Shown here piece after piece: positions 1-12,839 of a DNA stretch of 64,000 nt. This stretch comes from Angiostrongylus vasorum (lineage: Eukaryota > Nematoda > Chromadorea > Rhabditida > Metastrongylidae). Made by a program: the position numbers and the translations under genes. Position 1 is the first letter of the stretch. Every line of letters begins with the position of its first letter. The notes beneath the pieces are model-generated. The model was given only the letters and a program-made list of their open reading frames with translations. It had not been told where the DNA came from and ran no database searches. The DNA lies in assembly GCA_018806985.1 (NCBI GenBank), contig JADANN010000316.1:310001-374000 (forward strand), written 5' to 3'.

Positions 1-1740
1 GTAGATTATCGCAGTTGTTAAGTCATACTGCATATAGTCAGTACTGTACATTAGACCCATCATATCATTATTGAATGACAGTTGCGAATTGTACGTTAAC
101 TTCGCATCATCGTCACTACGTCACGTTTCCCACCAGCTCAGTGTATCGTCATCATCATCCTGATCCTCATCCTAGTGTAACTGTTCATTGTTTATCAATT
201 GGTCTACGGTGCGTTGTCAGTAGCGGCGGCTATCCTGAAATGCGTTCTGTCTGCAACGCCATCGATGGCATGTACCATTCCTACCACACGGCACGCCATG
301 CGTACAAGGCCGCTGCCCGGCCAATTCATGCTGTGTTTTTGACAAGCCGCTATGAGCTTCTCATTTCTCAGTAGTTATCTTTCTGGACCACGATATTTTA
401 GGCAATGGTGGAACCCGTCGATGCTCAAACTTCACGTTGCAGACATATCGTTATCCAATAGCAGCCGCCTGACCGTGTTCCTCAGATGACTCATCTCATT
501 CGTAGTCACTTCCACCATCGATGCTTAAGTAATTTGCTAACTTCATCAATCAGTGTCAAAGTACACCTGACCGCTGTACATATGATCTCTAGCTCAGCCT
601 AACGCACGGCTTATCTTCACTTGACTGTTCTGTTTTTCCTAGTACGCGCTAGTGCGGGCGTCATCATCCGCACCCACTTCCTCGCCATTGTTATCAAGTT
701 GCTGTTATCATAGTACTAATGTTGTAATAGTATTACTTACAATACTCTTATGCCTTGGCAAGCCTCATTTCAGTAGTAGGTACAGCACCTCATAGACTTG
801 AACTTGCCTCATCTGTGTGCCAGTAGTTCTCCGTCGATATTACTGTTGTATTGATGTTGTATTTATGTATTAAACGTTTTAATTACCCAAGTATGAGATA
901 TTGCTCTGTGACAACTACGAAAAGTCCCGCATGGCGTCTTCTCACGAAAGTCGAGCATTCTGCTTAAAACTAGTGGTTATAGGGTGCCGAGAACTGACTC
1001 GAAGGCCTATATTCCACTAGCAGCTGCATTAGCTTGGGTAATTTCGGTGTTGACGTATCGTTATTCTTGTATTATTATCACAAACGGTCTAGTTACTGAA
1101 CATTGAGATAATGCTAAGCGAAAACGTCGAAAAAAGTCCCGCACTGCAAAGTCCCTACAAAGTCGAGCATTCTGCTTTGAGCTGGTGATTATTCGGTGCC
1201 GAGAACGGAGACCAAGAACTACTGTATTTTAGAAAAGCATTTCTCAGCTCAAAGTGAGCTTTATCGAATGAAATAGAAGTAAAAAAATTCAGATTTTTTG
1301 CCAAAAGGCAGAAAATTGTATAAAACATAGAAAACGATATATCACAGAAGCAACGATGAAACTGATCTCCCGGCATTGGTATTCACAAATATTTCCTCCT
1401 TTTTTCCCCCAAGGCTTCTATTCCAAACATGCTAAATTGTTCCCATCAGGCAGTACATGAGGATGTCTCAAAATGAGTCAACATGTTGGTGCCTTCCCTA
1501 CATAGGTTAAAATCTATCCGAAAAAAAATAAAAGCTGCTTTTATTTTTTTAAAAACCTCGATTATTAGAATAACACTTTATAAAAACCGTTTTTTATCTT
1601 TTTTTTACCAATAGAGCAAAGCCTATTCTAAACTGAGCGCGCCGTTACGTCTATAAATTAATACAGTTAACTTAAAATAATTTTGGTGATTACATGCTAA
1701 TGTAATACTGAAGAGCTAATTTATTCTTGGCGTCGTATAC
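1..1740. other. Intergenic, no gene recognised
   Basis: This is the downstream flank of vps-16. I find no coding frame that resembles a known protein. A 99-residue open frame at 75-374 is somewhat GC-rich but matches nothing I know. Two diverged copies of a roughly 130 bp repeat lie at 885-1,035 and 1,098-1,240. Confidence 0.5.
885..1240. repeat. Two diverged copies of a short interspersed repeat (family F)
   Basis: The segments 885-1,035 and 1,098-1,240 share an ordered series of words: aaaagtcccgca, agtcgagcattctgct and ggtgccgagaac. A weaker relative lies at about 36,990-37,110 (words cattct and actactgtattcc). The type of element is unknown. Confidence 0.45.
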
Positions 1741-1744
1741 TATA

Positions 1745-3355
1745 TACCACCTATACCAGCTGTAGTCCCGTTGATCGTCATGTGACTCGAGTAAATCTTC
1801 CACTTTCCCTGTCGCGTGCAAGAGTAGCCCAGTAGGTTCTGCTCACTCTAGGGACTCCTTGAGCATCATGCCTTTCCTCTAGGGTTTTCGTGAAGAACTT
1901 GACCATCGGGTCGGTGGGCTCCCTGCAGTACGTTTGACATCTTGAGGAATCCAGTTACTAACGGCACTTGTCCATCGGTTGTCATTCATACGCATTACGA
2001 GTCCGGCCCACCTTATCTTCCACTGTTTAGCGTACAGAACGGTATCTTTGACGTTTTATCGTTAACGTAGGTCCGAGATTCGGATCCCATCCCTTACTTT
2101 TTGTGAAACGGGATACTCCTACCATCGTCCTTTCGACTGCGCGTTCGATAACGCTGAGTGATCTTTCACCTCGTTTACGCATCGACCCGGTTTCTGACGC
2201 ATACGTTAAGGCAGGAAGTACCGTTGAGTCGAAAAGGTGGACACTAAGTCGGGTGTTCTTTGTCCTCTTCACTACATGCTCGATGCTCTTGAAAGCTCCC
2301 CAAGGCGCTCGTTTCCTTCCGCCCAACTCTGGACCTAAGCCGTTCAACATGTTGATTTCCCGATCTAGATAGACATAAGTGGAGCATTCGGAGATATTCG
2401 TTCCGTTGAGCATGAAGAGGGCATACGAAACCAATCCGTCCCTCATGAACATCGTTTTTTGTGAGATTTAGTCAGAGACCAGTCTTTTTAAAGGCTTTAT
2501 CAAAGTCGGCAAGCATACGTTCCGCTTGGCTAATGTTTGGTGTTACAAGGACGACGTCATTAGCAAAGCGAAGATGATGTAACTGTCGACCATCGATTTT
2601 CACTCCCATTTTATCCCATTCCAATGTTCGCATGACATTCTGGACGGCGGCGATAAATAATTTTGGCGAGATGGTATCGCCCTGCCTAACCCCCTCTTTT
2701 GACATCAATGTTAATATCGTTGTAGAATGGTTATAACTTGGTTGTGAAATTTTTGTGCAGCTCAAGAAGAATCTTTATGTACTGAGTAAGGGACTCGTTG
2801 ACTGTCCAGGGCTTCCAAGACTGCATCTATCTCGACTGAATCAAAGGCCCTCTGTAAATCGATGAAAGTGAGACAGAGCGGTCTTTTGTACACTCGCGAG
2901 ACTTCAATGAGCCATCGTGTGGATGTGGTCCATCGTACTAAATCCTTTTTCGAAACCCAGCTTGCACACATGGCTGTCCTTCGTCCAGTGTTCTGCCAAT
3001 CCTGTTTAGGATGACTCGAGTAAAAAAGTTTGTAGACGACAGGCAGTAAGCAGATTGGGATATAGTTGCCTGTATCGTGTAGGTCACCCTTCTTGAACAA
3101 TAACACGGTCTTGCTGGTCTTCCACTGAGTGGGGACCTTGCATTCAGACAGGTAACGTGTGAAGAGCCGAGCCAGCGCGTTTACGAGGACTGGCGAAGGT
3201 TCTTCAGGTGTTCTGGTCTTGTCCTGTCGGGACCTGGTGCTGTTCGATTTTTCACCGACGAAAGGGCATGTCAAATTTCGGAAGGGAGAACCGGTGGTAA
3301 AACAAGGCCATCCTCCTTTATTTCATATGACGGGAAGTGGACGTGGCTATTGAAG
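1745..3355 (-). mobile_element. RTE-type non-LTR retrotransposon, degraded reverse transcriptase copy
   Basis: Read on the minus strand, this holds the reverse transcriptase and C-terminal region of an RTE-clade retroposon in several broken frames. From about 3,274 to 2,762 comes the RT palm, with a typical FIDLQRAFDSV block. From 2,765 to 2,472 come the EGVRQGDTISPKLF block and the catalytic block, which reads RFANDVVLV instead of the expected F/Y-A-D-D. From 2,452 to about 1,750 comes the C-terminal part, with the typical WIPQDVKRTAG block. The first catalytic aspartate is replaced by asparagine and the frame shifts near 2,765 and 2,460, so this copy is dead. The 5' endonuclease domain is missing. 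It lies just downstream of the last exons of vps-16. Confidence 0.9.
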
Positions 3356-3368
3356 AGATCTGAGTAGT

Positions 3369-3371
<3 letters not shown>

Positions 3372-3427
<56 letters not shown>

Positions 3428-3598
3428 TGCGAACATATACAAATAAATTAATATGTGTATGTATATACGGTATATATACGTATATATGTACACATATACA
3501 TATATACACAAATATATATACATATATATGTACTATATGTACATACGCATGTGTGTATACGTGTGGATGTATATATATGTATGTATATATACATTTAA

Positions 3599-3631
<33 letters not shown>
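3372..3631. repeat. TA / TATG microsatellite
   Basis: A pure (TA)n run spans 3,372-3,425. An impure TA/TG/CA-rich stretch follows, with a second TA run near 3,602-3,631. The open frame at 3,427-3,642 is made entirely of this simple sequence. Confidence 0.95.
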
Positions 3632-3632
<1 letters not shown>

Positions 3633-3677
3633 CTCATTGTAGCGAATATGTTAATGATCAGTGCTACACTGAACTGT

Positions 3678-5033
3678 TCAAACTTGCAGACTGAATTAAA
3701 AACAACGAACAAAATAAACTAAAAAAAGAAAAAACATTTTACGGCCAACATTTATCACAACTAACCCCAAAGCTACATAAGCAGCAACGAGATCCGGATA
3801 TCCATTAACCTTCGCTATATATTTTTTGCATTCTTCTCGTCGATTATATTTAATGCATGCCTTAATAAACGGCTGAAACAAAAAAAAATCAGTTATGATT
3901 CATGCAATATTTATAACGCCATATACCACGGACTACGGTAAATAAAGAAACTTCGTATACTTTTCCAAAATTGCAAAAGAATTGTGAAAATATCCACAAC
4001 GACATCCGAAAAATCCACTCCATGAAAAAGAAAAGAGATATAAAAACTCCTAGAGTTCTAATAGACCATTCAATAACAATGCTCACCACGTATCCGACAG
4101 GAGACTTCTTTTGAGCCATATCAAAAAGTTGTTCCATTCTACCCATCTTCGCTAACCCTTCTATAGTCCATAGATGTACCCTCAAAACCAAACTGTTTAA
4201 AATCATAACATGGCTACCAATAACCAGAAACCCGACAAAAGCTTGACAAACATAATGTGAGAAGAGTGGCTATGCATACGCTGGGCCTATGCTGGCCGTT
4301 ATGCCAAAGTGAGTCATATGTGACTTAATGACATAAGACCGCTATGGCCGACGTGAATCGTACATGACTCATTTTTTTTCTGGCCTACTTCAGTGCACAG
4401 TATTTCCACCACACATTTGTATCCATTCGATGGCCTCCCAAAGCGATGTACTAGTTACTGTAGCGAAAAATTCAAACAGAGAGCTGTAAAATCCAAGTCG
4501 GGTTAATCATTCAACAGATTACATTATCCCCAGTGACTGCAGGTATCAATAAAGAAATTTACTTGTACAGAAACATAACCTACTGCTTGTCCGACAATTT
4601 TGCTTGGTGCTTTAATTGAGCAACTTTCTGCGCATCAGCCGCGTGTTCTATTACCGTTTGACGAATTGTCATATGCTCTTGACCCCGTTCCAGTTGCCCT
4701 GGTGCAAATGCCGCCTAAACTCTTCTCTTCGGAATCAAGGCCTTGTTGAAACATGTTTTCTTTCGGGAATAAAATTCCACAAATGCGCACGTTCGTTTCC
4801 GTACAGAATTCCAAAAAATTGTAGAATTCAACAAATGCGGTCTTATCGAAAAGAATAGAATTCCGTTCAATTTGATAACGGAATTCATTCTCAGACTACT
4901 TCAATGCTTGGCGATTGACAAACGTCAAGGAGTCGAATTCTGTTCATTTAAAGTCCACATTTTGTCCCCTTTTTTATTCCAGTACCATTTTAACATACCA
5001 TGAGAGAATGACACTAGGGATTAACCCAACGGC

Positions 5034-5093
<60 letters not shown>

Positions 5094-8000
5094 CACTCTC
5101 ACTCTCACTCGCACTCTTCTGTGAAAAAATAAAAGGATACATCGAATATACGATATTATCTATGCAAAAGAAAGAAAGTGTTTACTTATTTATGCCACTT
5201 ACCAAATCAGTAAGCAACTCTTCCACACCTTTGTCACCCATATTTCGAGCAGCTTCTTTTGCCCTCCTCAATGAATTTAATCGGTCATTTGGCTGAAAAT
5301 ATTGTCTATATACTATCTCCTCTATCTTGATATCCCGTTTCACATGCACACGAAGATAAAACTACTGTTTGAACATACTTTACTTCATATTCTATTTCTA
5401 ACCCGAACTCACAATTATTTCGTTTTCGACTGCGTCCAAATGAAACATTATCTGACGTTCAAAGTCGCTAGCTTGTTCGAGCAAAGCGAGCATCATCTTT
5501 CCAGAACCACGTTCGCTTTCTTGGCGTACTAAGTCTTGGTACAAACATTGCGCCTGAGAATTAAATAACACTCAGGACCAGATCATATAAGATCCTGAAA
5601 GAATAGTTAAGCTGCGACAACCAACCAAAGGAATCTTCCGAATGGCAAGCTCGTATTCTGCACGCTTTTGTCCTTTCATTAAGTGACGAATGACCTGGTG
5701 CATCAACTGTGGACGCTGCGCAGCAGCTGCTTTAGTTAAAGCTTCTTGTACATCGCCCAATTGCAACAACACGTAAACCTATATATCGGAAGAAAACTAA
5801 ATTGATATGAAATATTGTTACAGCCAAAAAGTAGAAATCTAGCTTGTCTTCCAATAAACAAGTTTGCTTGCTTCCTCACTATTCAGTAACCAAGAACAAA
5901 CGAGATAACAGTTCATTACCCTATTTACTGCTTGTTCTTTTTTTCTTCATGGTAGAGAACGATGTGAAATAAAACCATAGGGATGCTGAGATATTTGCAA
6001 AACTCAGACCCCAAATCAGCTTCGAACCTTTTCCAGGTGCTCATTTGCTACCCAGTGCACCACCAAGGCCTTTGCTTTACCTTTCTCTCAGCCATCTTTT
6101 TACTCTCTCGGTGGTATCAGCAATCACCTGTCAACGAGAATAATCTGGAGAGCTTCCAGTAAAATCAGTCGCGAGTTCGAAGCGCAACTGAGGTTCCGAG
6201 TTTTGCTCATATCTCAGCATCCATGTCGTTATGAACAATATGGATAACAAAGCGGTCCTTCTTTAGTTGCTGTCTTTGAAATTCGTAGCTTGTTTACATT
6301 GCAAAAGATGAATTTGGATGCTGATCAGAATTTATTTGTAACAATATGAAACGGCGAAAACTTTACCGACATATTTATAACTGCAAAAACTGACTAAACC
6401 ACCAAAACGCTTCAACTGCGGGACTAAACGGTGGAAAAGACGATTCAGTTGAACTAATAAAGAGCCAGAAAAACCCCATATATGAGTACTAACCTGTTTA
6501 GCGTCGTCTTTCTCCCTTTTAATCAACAATCGAGCAAGTTTAGGAAGTTTTGCATCGATCGCACGCTTTGCAGCATCTATTAAATGTATGACTTAATCGA
6601 AATGGTCTTTAGATTTTCCAAACGAAAAGTGAAAACAGCAGATATGCCACAAACACGGCGTTTTGAAAACCTCACTAAATTTGAGTCATGTGTTTTCTTA
6701 CCTGCTAAAGAAACATGTGGATAACACAGAAGCTTTTGCGCAATTTTCTCATCCAAAGCCTCCATATTCAACTCACGAATATTAGCAGAAGAAGCGACTT
6801 TACTTATAGTCCGACGTACCTAAAAAACGTAAGTTGGAGCTCAATGTTGGGAAGTTACTGGTAACCAAAACTCGAAGTTGGTCCAGCTTCCTCCGTAGAG
6901 AGATTCATGCTTACCCATTCGAGTAGTACACGATCTATCCCTTCTTGCTGCTCTCTTCCAAGCCATGAGCATATTTCGGCTGCCAAACCATATGCACCTA
7001 TATCGATAAGCCGATTGATAAGGCATGATTCCCCTAGTTCTTGTAGTTGAACACTAGTGATCGGCATGCCTATTCGTTCGCGGTGCACCTCGTTAAGTAC
7101 CCTCAGTTCCCGAAGCGTACGAACAAAACGTGTGGAGTCGAAACCAGTGGAGAAAGCCATACCAAAGTGAGATGCCTGAAAAAACATACAAGCACCTAGA
7201 CACACTGTATTTGTTTTTCTAAGCACTTTGTAATAAGTACCTTCAACAATGCTTTCTGCATTTTTGGTGACCATGTTGAGAAGGCTGTCGAGATACACTG
7301 ATCAATTGCCAAAGAGATATCACAAATCTTGAAAAATGAGAACTTCGGAATGGATATCACGCTTGCTTTATGACCATGAAAATACTGATGGTAAAAACAA
7401 CTCCCCTCCTAACGATTTACCGCGTCACCATGGCTGGGAGGTGTTCCTGGATGTCAGGCTGCAATGTACAGCGGGGGGGACTCGTCCCACAGCAGGGTCT
7501 CCTAGGCCTAGTTCGGCTTTCCATTAGGAAGCCCTAGTTAAAGGTAAACCAGTGCCAGGATCCACCATGGTCCTACTATCGAGACTAGTCCCATGGTGGC
7601 AAATCATTCTGATCCACAAGGGTGGCGAGTGCCTGTGGTGGTGAAGACCAAGGGCAGACTTTGGCTAGGCTGATCTCGGGACTACAAGGAACCACAATGG
7701 CTAAACCATCAGAACTCCGAAAAAAAAGTGGAAATTATGCTGCGGCCTGCAGAGCCAGTTAAGACGAGCCAACAGAAGTATCCAAGTAAGTGAAAATAAC
7801 TCCGTGACACAACCCACCTGCATAGCATATTCGTACGACTTATGACTTTTATTACTATCCAGCCACTGTGCAGCTTCATATAACAGGGCACCATCGGATG
7901 TGGAAGCAACACCAAGCACAGCTACCTCATCGCCTGTAGACAATGATGAATTCAGAAACGCTTAAGAAATCACATTCGCACTACATTTGAATGAGCACAA

Positions 8001-11000
8001 AATGAGAGCCTCAAAAACACTGACTACTTGAGCGTTCTTCCTAACAACTTTTCTATTAGTGCTTGTAATTTCAACCGTGAATAACTACGCAAAATTGGGG
8101 CATACTGAGCAGTGGTTACAGGTATCTTGCAATGCACACATAGTCGATGGCTCGACGCCGCACCACGAGCCCACCCAATTTTCCATCCCCGGGATGGGGA
8201 AAGTGCTACCGAATTTGCCTAGGAGGATAGCAGCACTGACGTGACACATTGACAGACCAACAGAAGAAATTGTATAGGGCAGGCATGCGTCCAACCACGT
8301 CTAACAATCCTTCATAAAGTCAGATGTAGGGCGCCTCCTTAAGTGACTGCCCAACGCCCAAAGCTTCATCCTTTATTCTCCGACGACCACGCCTAATTTT
8401 ATATGCCGGCTGTACGAGATTACGGCTAGTTTTCGTTGCACTGTGTGCACAGAATTAAATGCGTAGGGACCCCAAAAGGTGTCAAACAATTTTTTGCATA
8501 CTTCATAGTTCGATTTCTCCACGTGTTCCTTCTTTCACTTCTGTGGCTTTTAATTACTGAATGAAGGAAGATTTCAAAGACCACCTTTGGTACTGCATGT
8601 GCTGGACAAGCTGTCAAGTCAATGAAAAGAGTAAAAATTTAAAAAAATGTTGTAAAAATGAACAGCCGAAAAGAAAACGCGACGAAATCGACGCATGTGG
8701 TCTAGCCGACCTTACGTTACTATTAATATCAATGCATACTGTTCATCAATGACGCATATGGCGCAATGGTCGGAGGCGCTCTGCGACACATACATGGAAA
8801 CGATCCTCGCGCCCGTGGCTCACCAAGCCTTCCATCCCTCCGGAGTCGGCAAATTGGTACTAAACTTGTATGGGAGGATAGTACCACCGTCTCGATACAT
8901 CACTAGGCCACCGCGAGTCATTGTAATGGCCAGATATGCATTTAATCACCTCCAAATGACGCTTAATGAAGTCGAAAAGGATGGCGCATCCTTCATGGAA
9001 TGATCAACGCCGCGAGCTTTTTCTTTGCTGTAGCATACGTGATAACTAGTTGCAAATAACAAACATTGCACGAGAACACAAACACCTATCTTCACTCAAG
9101 ATTATTCAAGTTGCACCCAAAAGAACAAAATACTTACGCGAAACGGGACTGAGAAACTCCATTTCTGTATCTGTGTAGAGTTTGATCCCATCACATTCAA
9201 CACCTATTTGTATAAACTCCGTGTACAAGCTGAAATTAACAGAACTCAGAAATATTCAATTCTTAATAAACAACATAAGCAACTTCACAATAAATCCCTA
9301 AAAAAAACTTTCTAATCAATAACGGCAACAAGCTTCGCAAAAAAGCTTACAGACAGACTTTCTTGCATAACTTCAGGCATAAAATTGTCGAGAAGCTTAT
9401 TTCTGATCAACCTGCCCACTATTCTGAAGGATTCAGTGTTTCGCAATATTATCTGATCAACCGCATTTCATTCAACAGCAACAGTAGTCGGCAGCTATTT
9501 TATAATGTGATGCATGCAATATTTGCCGTCGTCATCAACAGTAGAGATTATTGGGCACAAGCACGGACTCGGCTGTTTCAGTTCTTGAGGTCTGTAGTTC
9601 CCTCTCCAAAGACTTAGTAAATGCTGCTCGGAACTACATTTCCCTGGAATCCTTATACGATCACTTAAAAATGTTCACAGGCCCTCACCACAGGCAACTG
9701 CTGGCTCTTGCAGATCGGAATAAGGCCTCCTGCTTTGCAGCAACGATTTTTCCAGGACAGCAACAGTTCTTATGATTTATCAATCGAATGGTTAATGAAT
9801 ATCTAACGCGACGGATTTGTGGCGTTGATATCATCAGCAAATCGCGAACTTGTTTTAGTCCGCCAGCACCTACTATCCGTTCATAAATGTAATCCACGTT
9901 TACATCTTTTAAAAATTAACAAAAACTAAGTCATGAAATTCAAAGACAAAGTAGTACTACTAATGAATAAAGACGCGTATAATCAACCCACTCATAGTGT
10001 GTATTTTCATCACGAACACTGAATAGTTGAAGGTGGGTAGGCGTTCGTTGCAAAAAAAGAGCATCCATTCCTACCCAGCCTAGTCGATAAATTGATTGGT
10101 CACCAGGAACCGAGATGCGGGATATTTGCTTTGATAGATCCGCTGTGACTATCTGGATTAACCGCGACGAATGATATAACGCTATAAACGAGTGGTCAGC
10201 GCTAACCACCATTCGTGCATATTGACCATCTGTTTCAGAGAACGGTGTGTCAATTAAACTCAGTTGTTCGCCTTGACACCCAGAATAGAATGTTACCCCG
10301 TAGGCAACAATCACCTGCGTGAGCTGCGATCGTGGCTGTAAAACTGTCCAAGCACTAGGCGGTTCCTTGCTGGCTGTAAAAGTAAATGAGTCATCTTTAA
10401 ATTTACTTTGACTATTTACCCAGATGGAAAAAGCAAAAAAAGTTTAGCGGTTGATAACACTTAGGCAGAATATCCCAACCTATGGCATGAGAGATGGTAA
10501 CTGGAAGAGCTACAACGATATTAGGAAAAGCAACCAGGAATTCTTGAAAAACATCCCATCCTGCTATATTTTCCAGACTTTTAAATATGTCTAGCATACT
10601 CCAATCGTACAAATGACACGACTTACGATTATGCATACTCCAAACGATAGGCTCGTTGACTGAGTTCACAACAAATATCCTCATCTGATCGTCCACAACT
10701 GCAACTCCAGAATCGCGCGCACTGGGAAATATTCGCACATCACGCACTTCCCCAATTCCCTGCACACAGATAGAAAGCGTCGTACTTCTCGATAGTTTAT
10801 CACCGTTACTTATAATTAGTTGGTAGCAGCCTACTAACATTTCCAAAATGGAACTCGGAGATATGTTCACCCAGAGCGGAGTACAATGATACGTTTCCAC
10901 GACGATCCATGACGAGAAGGCGATGACCTAAAGGTAGAATGACAAGAATATATTAAGCGCGATACTCGCCGATTTGCTAAAGAAAAAACAATGTTATGTG

Positions 11001-12429
11001 CATAAGAAAAGCAAAACACACAATAAAGAGGTAAGGACAAGACAATTTCTCACAAGTTAAAATTCTAAACAATCGTAGAAAAGCAGCAACTCAAAAACCA
11101 TTTCATAATGCTACTGAGTAAAACTGTAGACGAGAGCTGTGTTCGAAACGTAGTCTACCACAAAGAAGTGTCACTTTTTATATGTCGCTAGTACCAGCTG
11201 TATCACCTGTGGTCCTACTGAACGTCGTGGACTGATTCGAGAGGGCACCACTAAATATTCCATTCCTCCCTGTCGCGTTCAAGACTAGCCTAATGGGTTC
11301 TGCTCGCTCTAGGGGGCTCATTGAACATCAAATCTTTCTTCTAAGGCTTCCGTAGAGAACTTTAACCACCAGGCTAGTGGTACTCCTGCTATACGTTTGA
11401 CATTCTGAGGAGTCCAGTCGCTTGTGGCTCTTGTATATCGGTTGCTGTTCATACGCATTACATGGCGGCTCACTTCATTTTCGACAATTTGGCATACAGA
11501 CAACGTCTTTGATTCTTGATTATTGGAGTAGTTCGGAGGTTCGGATCTCGTCCCTCGAATGCGTCATAGGTGAACTTCAAACATCGTCCTTCCAACTGTG
11601 CGTTCTACAACACTGAGTGATCTTTCATCCTCGTTACATAGCGAACAGGTTTCCGAGGCATACATTAAGGTGGGCAGAAACGTGAAGTCGAAAAAAGATG
11701 GACAGAGGCGGGTGTTCTCCCTCCTCTTAACAACATCCTTGATGCTCCCGAAAGCTCTCTAAGCCGCTCGCTTCCTCCTCCTCAACCCTGGAGCTAGGTC
11801 TTTGGTCATGTAGATTTCTCGACCTAGACAGACCTAGCTGGATCATTTGGAGATGCTCATTCCACTGAGGGGAGTGTTCGCTCTACAGGAGAAGATTCGA
11901 CTAGATAAGGTAAAGAAGATACCACATCGAGAAGATGAACGACTGTAGACCATCGATTGGGATTATCGACTCTGAGAAAGATGAAGACGTTGGAACAGCG
12001 GGGTAAACCTTTTATCAACCCCGCGTTAGCTTAATAATCCAAGAAGGCATTGATTATTAGTGCCCAGGTTAAATGATCGTTGGTTACAAAGAGATCAAAT
12101 GAGTGTTTTGTCCCCACAGACAAGCACGATACCAATATCACTTCCCGCACTCTTTTCGTTTTTCTCGCACTCATCGTCCACAGTGGTCTTCGAACACTTC
12201 GCGTATTGCTTTTCTGGTGCTTGAGGATTTCGTCTTCTTTATCAATGCTGTACGATGTCAGTCGAGACAAATCCCCTTGCAACCTTGGAAATAGCAGCAG
12301 TAAGGCGCTTCCACGTGAATTAGAGGAGAGCGTTGGGGGAGAGGACAGAACTAGAGCCTTTGTTTCCTAACAGACGGCATCATTAACCACTGCGCTCTCC
12401 CCGCCCCATGTAAATATGTATGTATGTAC

Positions 12430-12477
<48 letters not shown>

Positions 12478-12839
12478 GATTGTATATCTATAGATATATG
12501 TATGTATGTACAAGTCGGTCGGTCAGAAAGTAGGTCGTGGGAAATAAAATATGTACATAACATACCTTTGGTCCACTCAAGAGCGAATACGTCTGGTACT
12601 TCGATTCTTTCCTTTAAGTAGACTCCTCCGCTCATTACAATATTGATGAACCAAGCCGTAGTAGAAGTCGGAAACGCCAAGGCAAGAGGACCAGAATAAG
12701 TGCACGCCGAGAAATGAATCGCATGCTTAATATTCAGTGGCGATAAACCTTTATAATTTTTCACGAATTTGATCTTAACGTCACCGACACCAATCCAATT
12801 CGTTAACGTGCCGTCGTTGACACTTCTTCGACTTGTCAT
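3678..12839 (-). CDS. vps-16: VPS16 homologue, core subunit of HOPS/CORVET tethering complexes
   Basis: VPS16 is a core subunit of the HOPS and CORVET complexes, which tether endosomes and lysosomes before SNARE fusion. I read 17 exons in consistent phase: 12839-12566, 10927-10839, 10759-10627, 10373-10014, 9203-9138, 7933-7818, 7327-7241, 7175-6915, 6819-6702, 6576-6494, 5778-5626, 5553-5413, 5292-5203, 4714-4584, 4192-4087, 3872-3766 and a doubtful 3690-3678. The product is about 775 residues, against 839 in human. Residues 1 to about 310 form the N-terminal beta-propeller; the rest is the helical Vps16 C-terminal region. Diagnostic blocks are the propeller start (TNWIGVGD), [19 protein letters not shown], and QKKSPVGY followed by [19 protein letters not shown]. 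The C-terminal tail after VAAYVALG is about 45 residues shorter than in human. The exon 4 to 5 junction and the last exon are the weakest calls. Introns carry SINE-like, RTE and family D repeats. Confidence 0.9.
5036..5090. repeat. (CT)n microsatellite
   Basis: An uninterrupted CT dinucleotide run lies in the vps-16 intron between the exons at 5,292-5,203 and 4,714-4,584. Confidence 0.97.
5925..6245. repeat. Family C tRNA-headed foldback element, in a vps-16 intron
   Basis: The ends carry the family C terminal words in opposite orientation: gatgctgagatatttgcaaaactc near 5,975 and its inverted counterpart gagttttgctcatatctcagcatc near 6,200-6,224. On the minus strand the left half shows a tRNA-like A-box region (ggtggtgcactgggtagca) and a B box (ggttcgaagc). 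Confidence 0.6.
7405..7795 (-). repeat. Family D interspersed repeat, in a vps-16 intron
   Basis: This matches, in reverse orientation, the repeats at 16,015-16,402 and 28,940-29,330. Shared landmarks are a CACCATGGCTGGGAGG start, a gatccacaagggyggcga block and a final gtatccaagtaa. No reading frame is conserved between copies, so it looks non-autonomous. Confidence 0.7.
8096..8384 (+). repeat. Family A tRNA-derived SINE, diverged copy
   Basis: This starts with an A-box-like ctgagcagtggttacagg and runs through the family A body (cctaggaggatagcagcactgac) to the tail words aaagcttcatcctttatt. It lies in a vps-16 intron. Confidence 0.6.
8752..9036 (+). repeat. Family A tRNA-derived SINE
   Basis: The head reads ATGGCGCAATGGTCGGAGGC (A-box-like), followed by a diverged B-box-like ggaaacgatcc. 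The body has the family words cctccggagtcggcaaattg, gataccat-type repeats and the tail atggcgcatccttc, close to the 40,740 and 58,846 copies. It lies in a vps-16 intron. Confidence 0.75.
9363..9930. other. Unassigned open region in vps-16 intron
   Basis: The interval between the vps-16 exons at 10,373-10,014 and 9,203-9,138 has open frames on both strands (plus 9,551-9,775; minus 9,897-9,685). The minus frame has a usable acceptor (aaaag before 9,904) and a good donor (gtgagg near 9,690). However, including it adds about 70 residues at a point where VPS16 proteins have none, and the exons on either side already join in phase without it. It could be an alternative exon or an old repeat. Confidence 0.3.
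11170..12010 (-). mobile_element. RTE-type retrotransposon, 3' (C-terminal) fragment
   Basis: This parallels the 1,745-2,450 copy on the minus strand: the [15 protein letters not shown] and [15 protein letters not shown] blocks at 11,503-11,318, then upstream C-terminal reverse transcriptase sequence to about 12,010. The frame is broken by stops and shifts. It sits in the first intron of vps-16. Confidence 0.8.
12104..12330 (-). repeat. Family B tRNA-derived SINE, body fragment
   Basis: In reverse orientation it shows the family B body words (tgcgaggaaacgaa-like, cttgaggatttcgtcttc and agaatgct-like), matching the 45,520-45,935 copy. The tRNA-like head is missing. It lies in vps-16 intron 1. 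Confidence 0.5.
12416..12512. repeat. (TA)n / (TATG)n microsatellite
   Basis: A TA run at about 12,430-12,474 is flanked by TATG repeats in vps-16 intron 1. The isoleucine/tyrosine-rich frames over it on both strands are artefacts. Confidence 0.95.

Noticed and set aside
75..374. 99-residue plus-strand frame
   Set aside because: Slightly GC-rich but rich in His, Ser and Thr with no family resemblance and no splice context; kept only as unassigned sequence.
3427..3642. Open frame of 71 residues
   Set aside because: It is composed entirely of TA/TG/CA microsatellite sequence.
12424..12621. Open frames over the TA repeat on both strands
   Set aside because: They are simple-repeat translation; only the part from 12,566 to 12,839 on the minus strand is real vps-16 exon.
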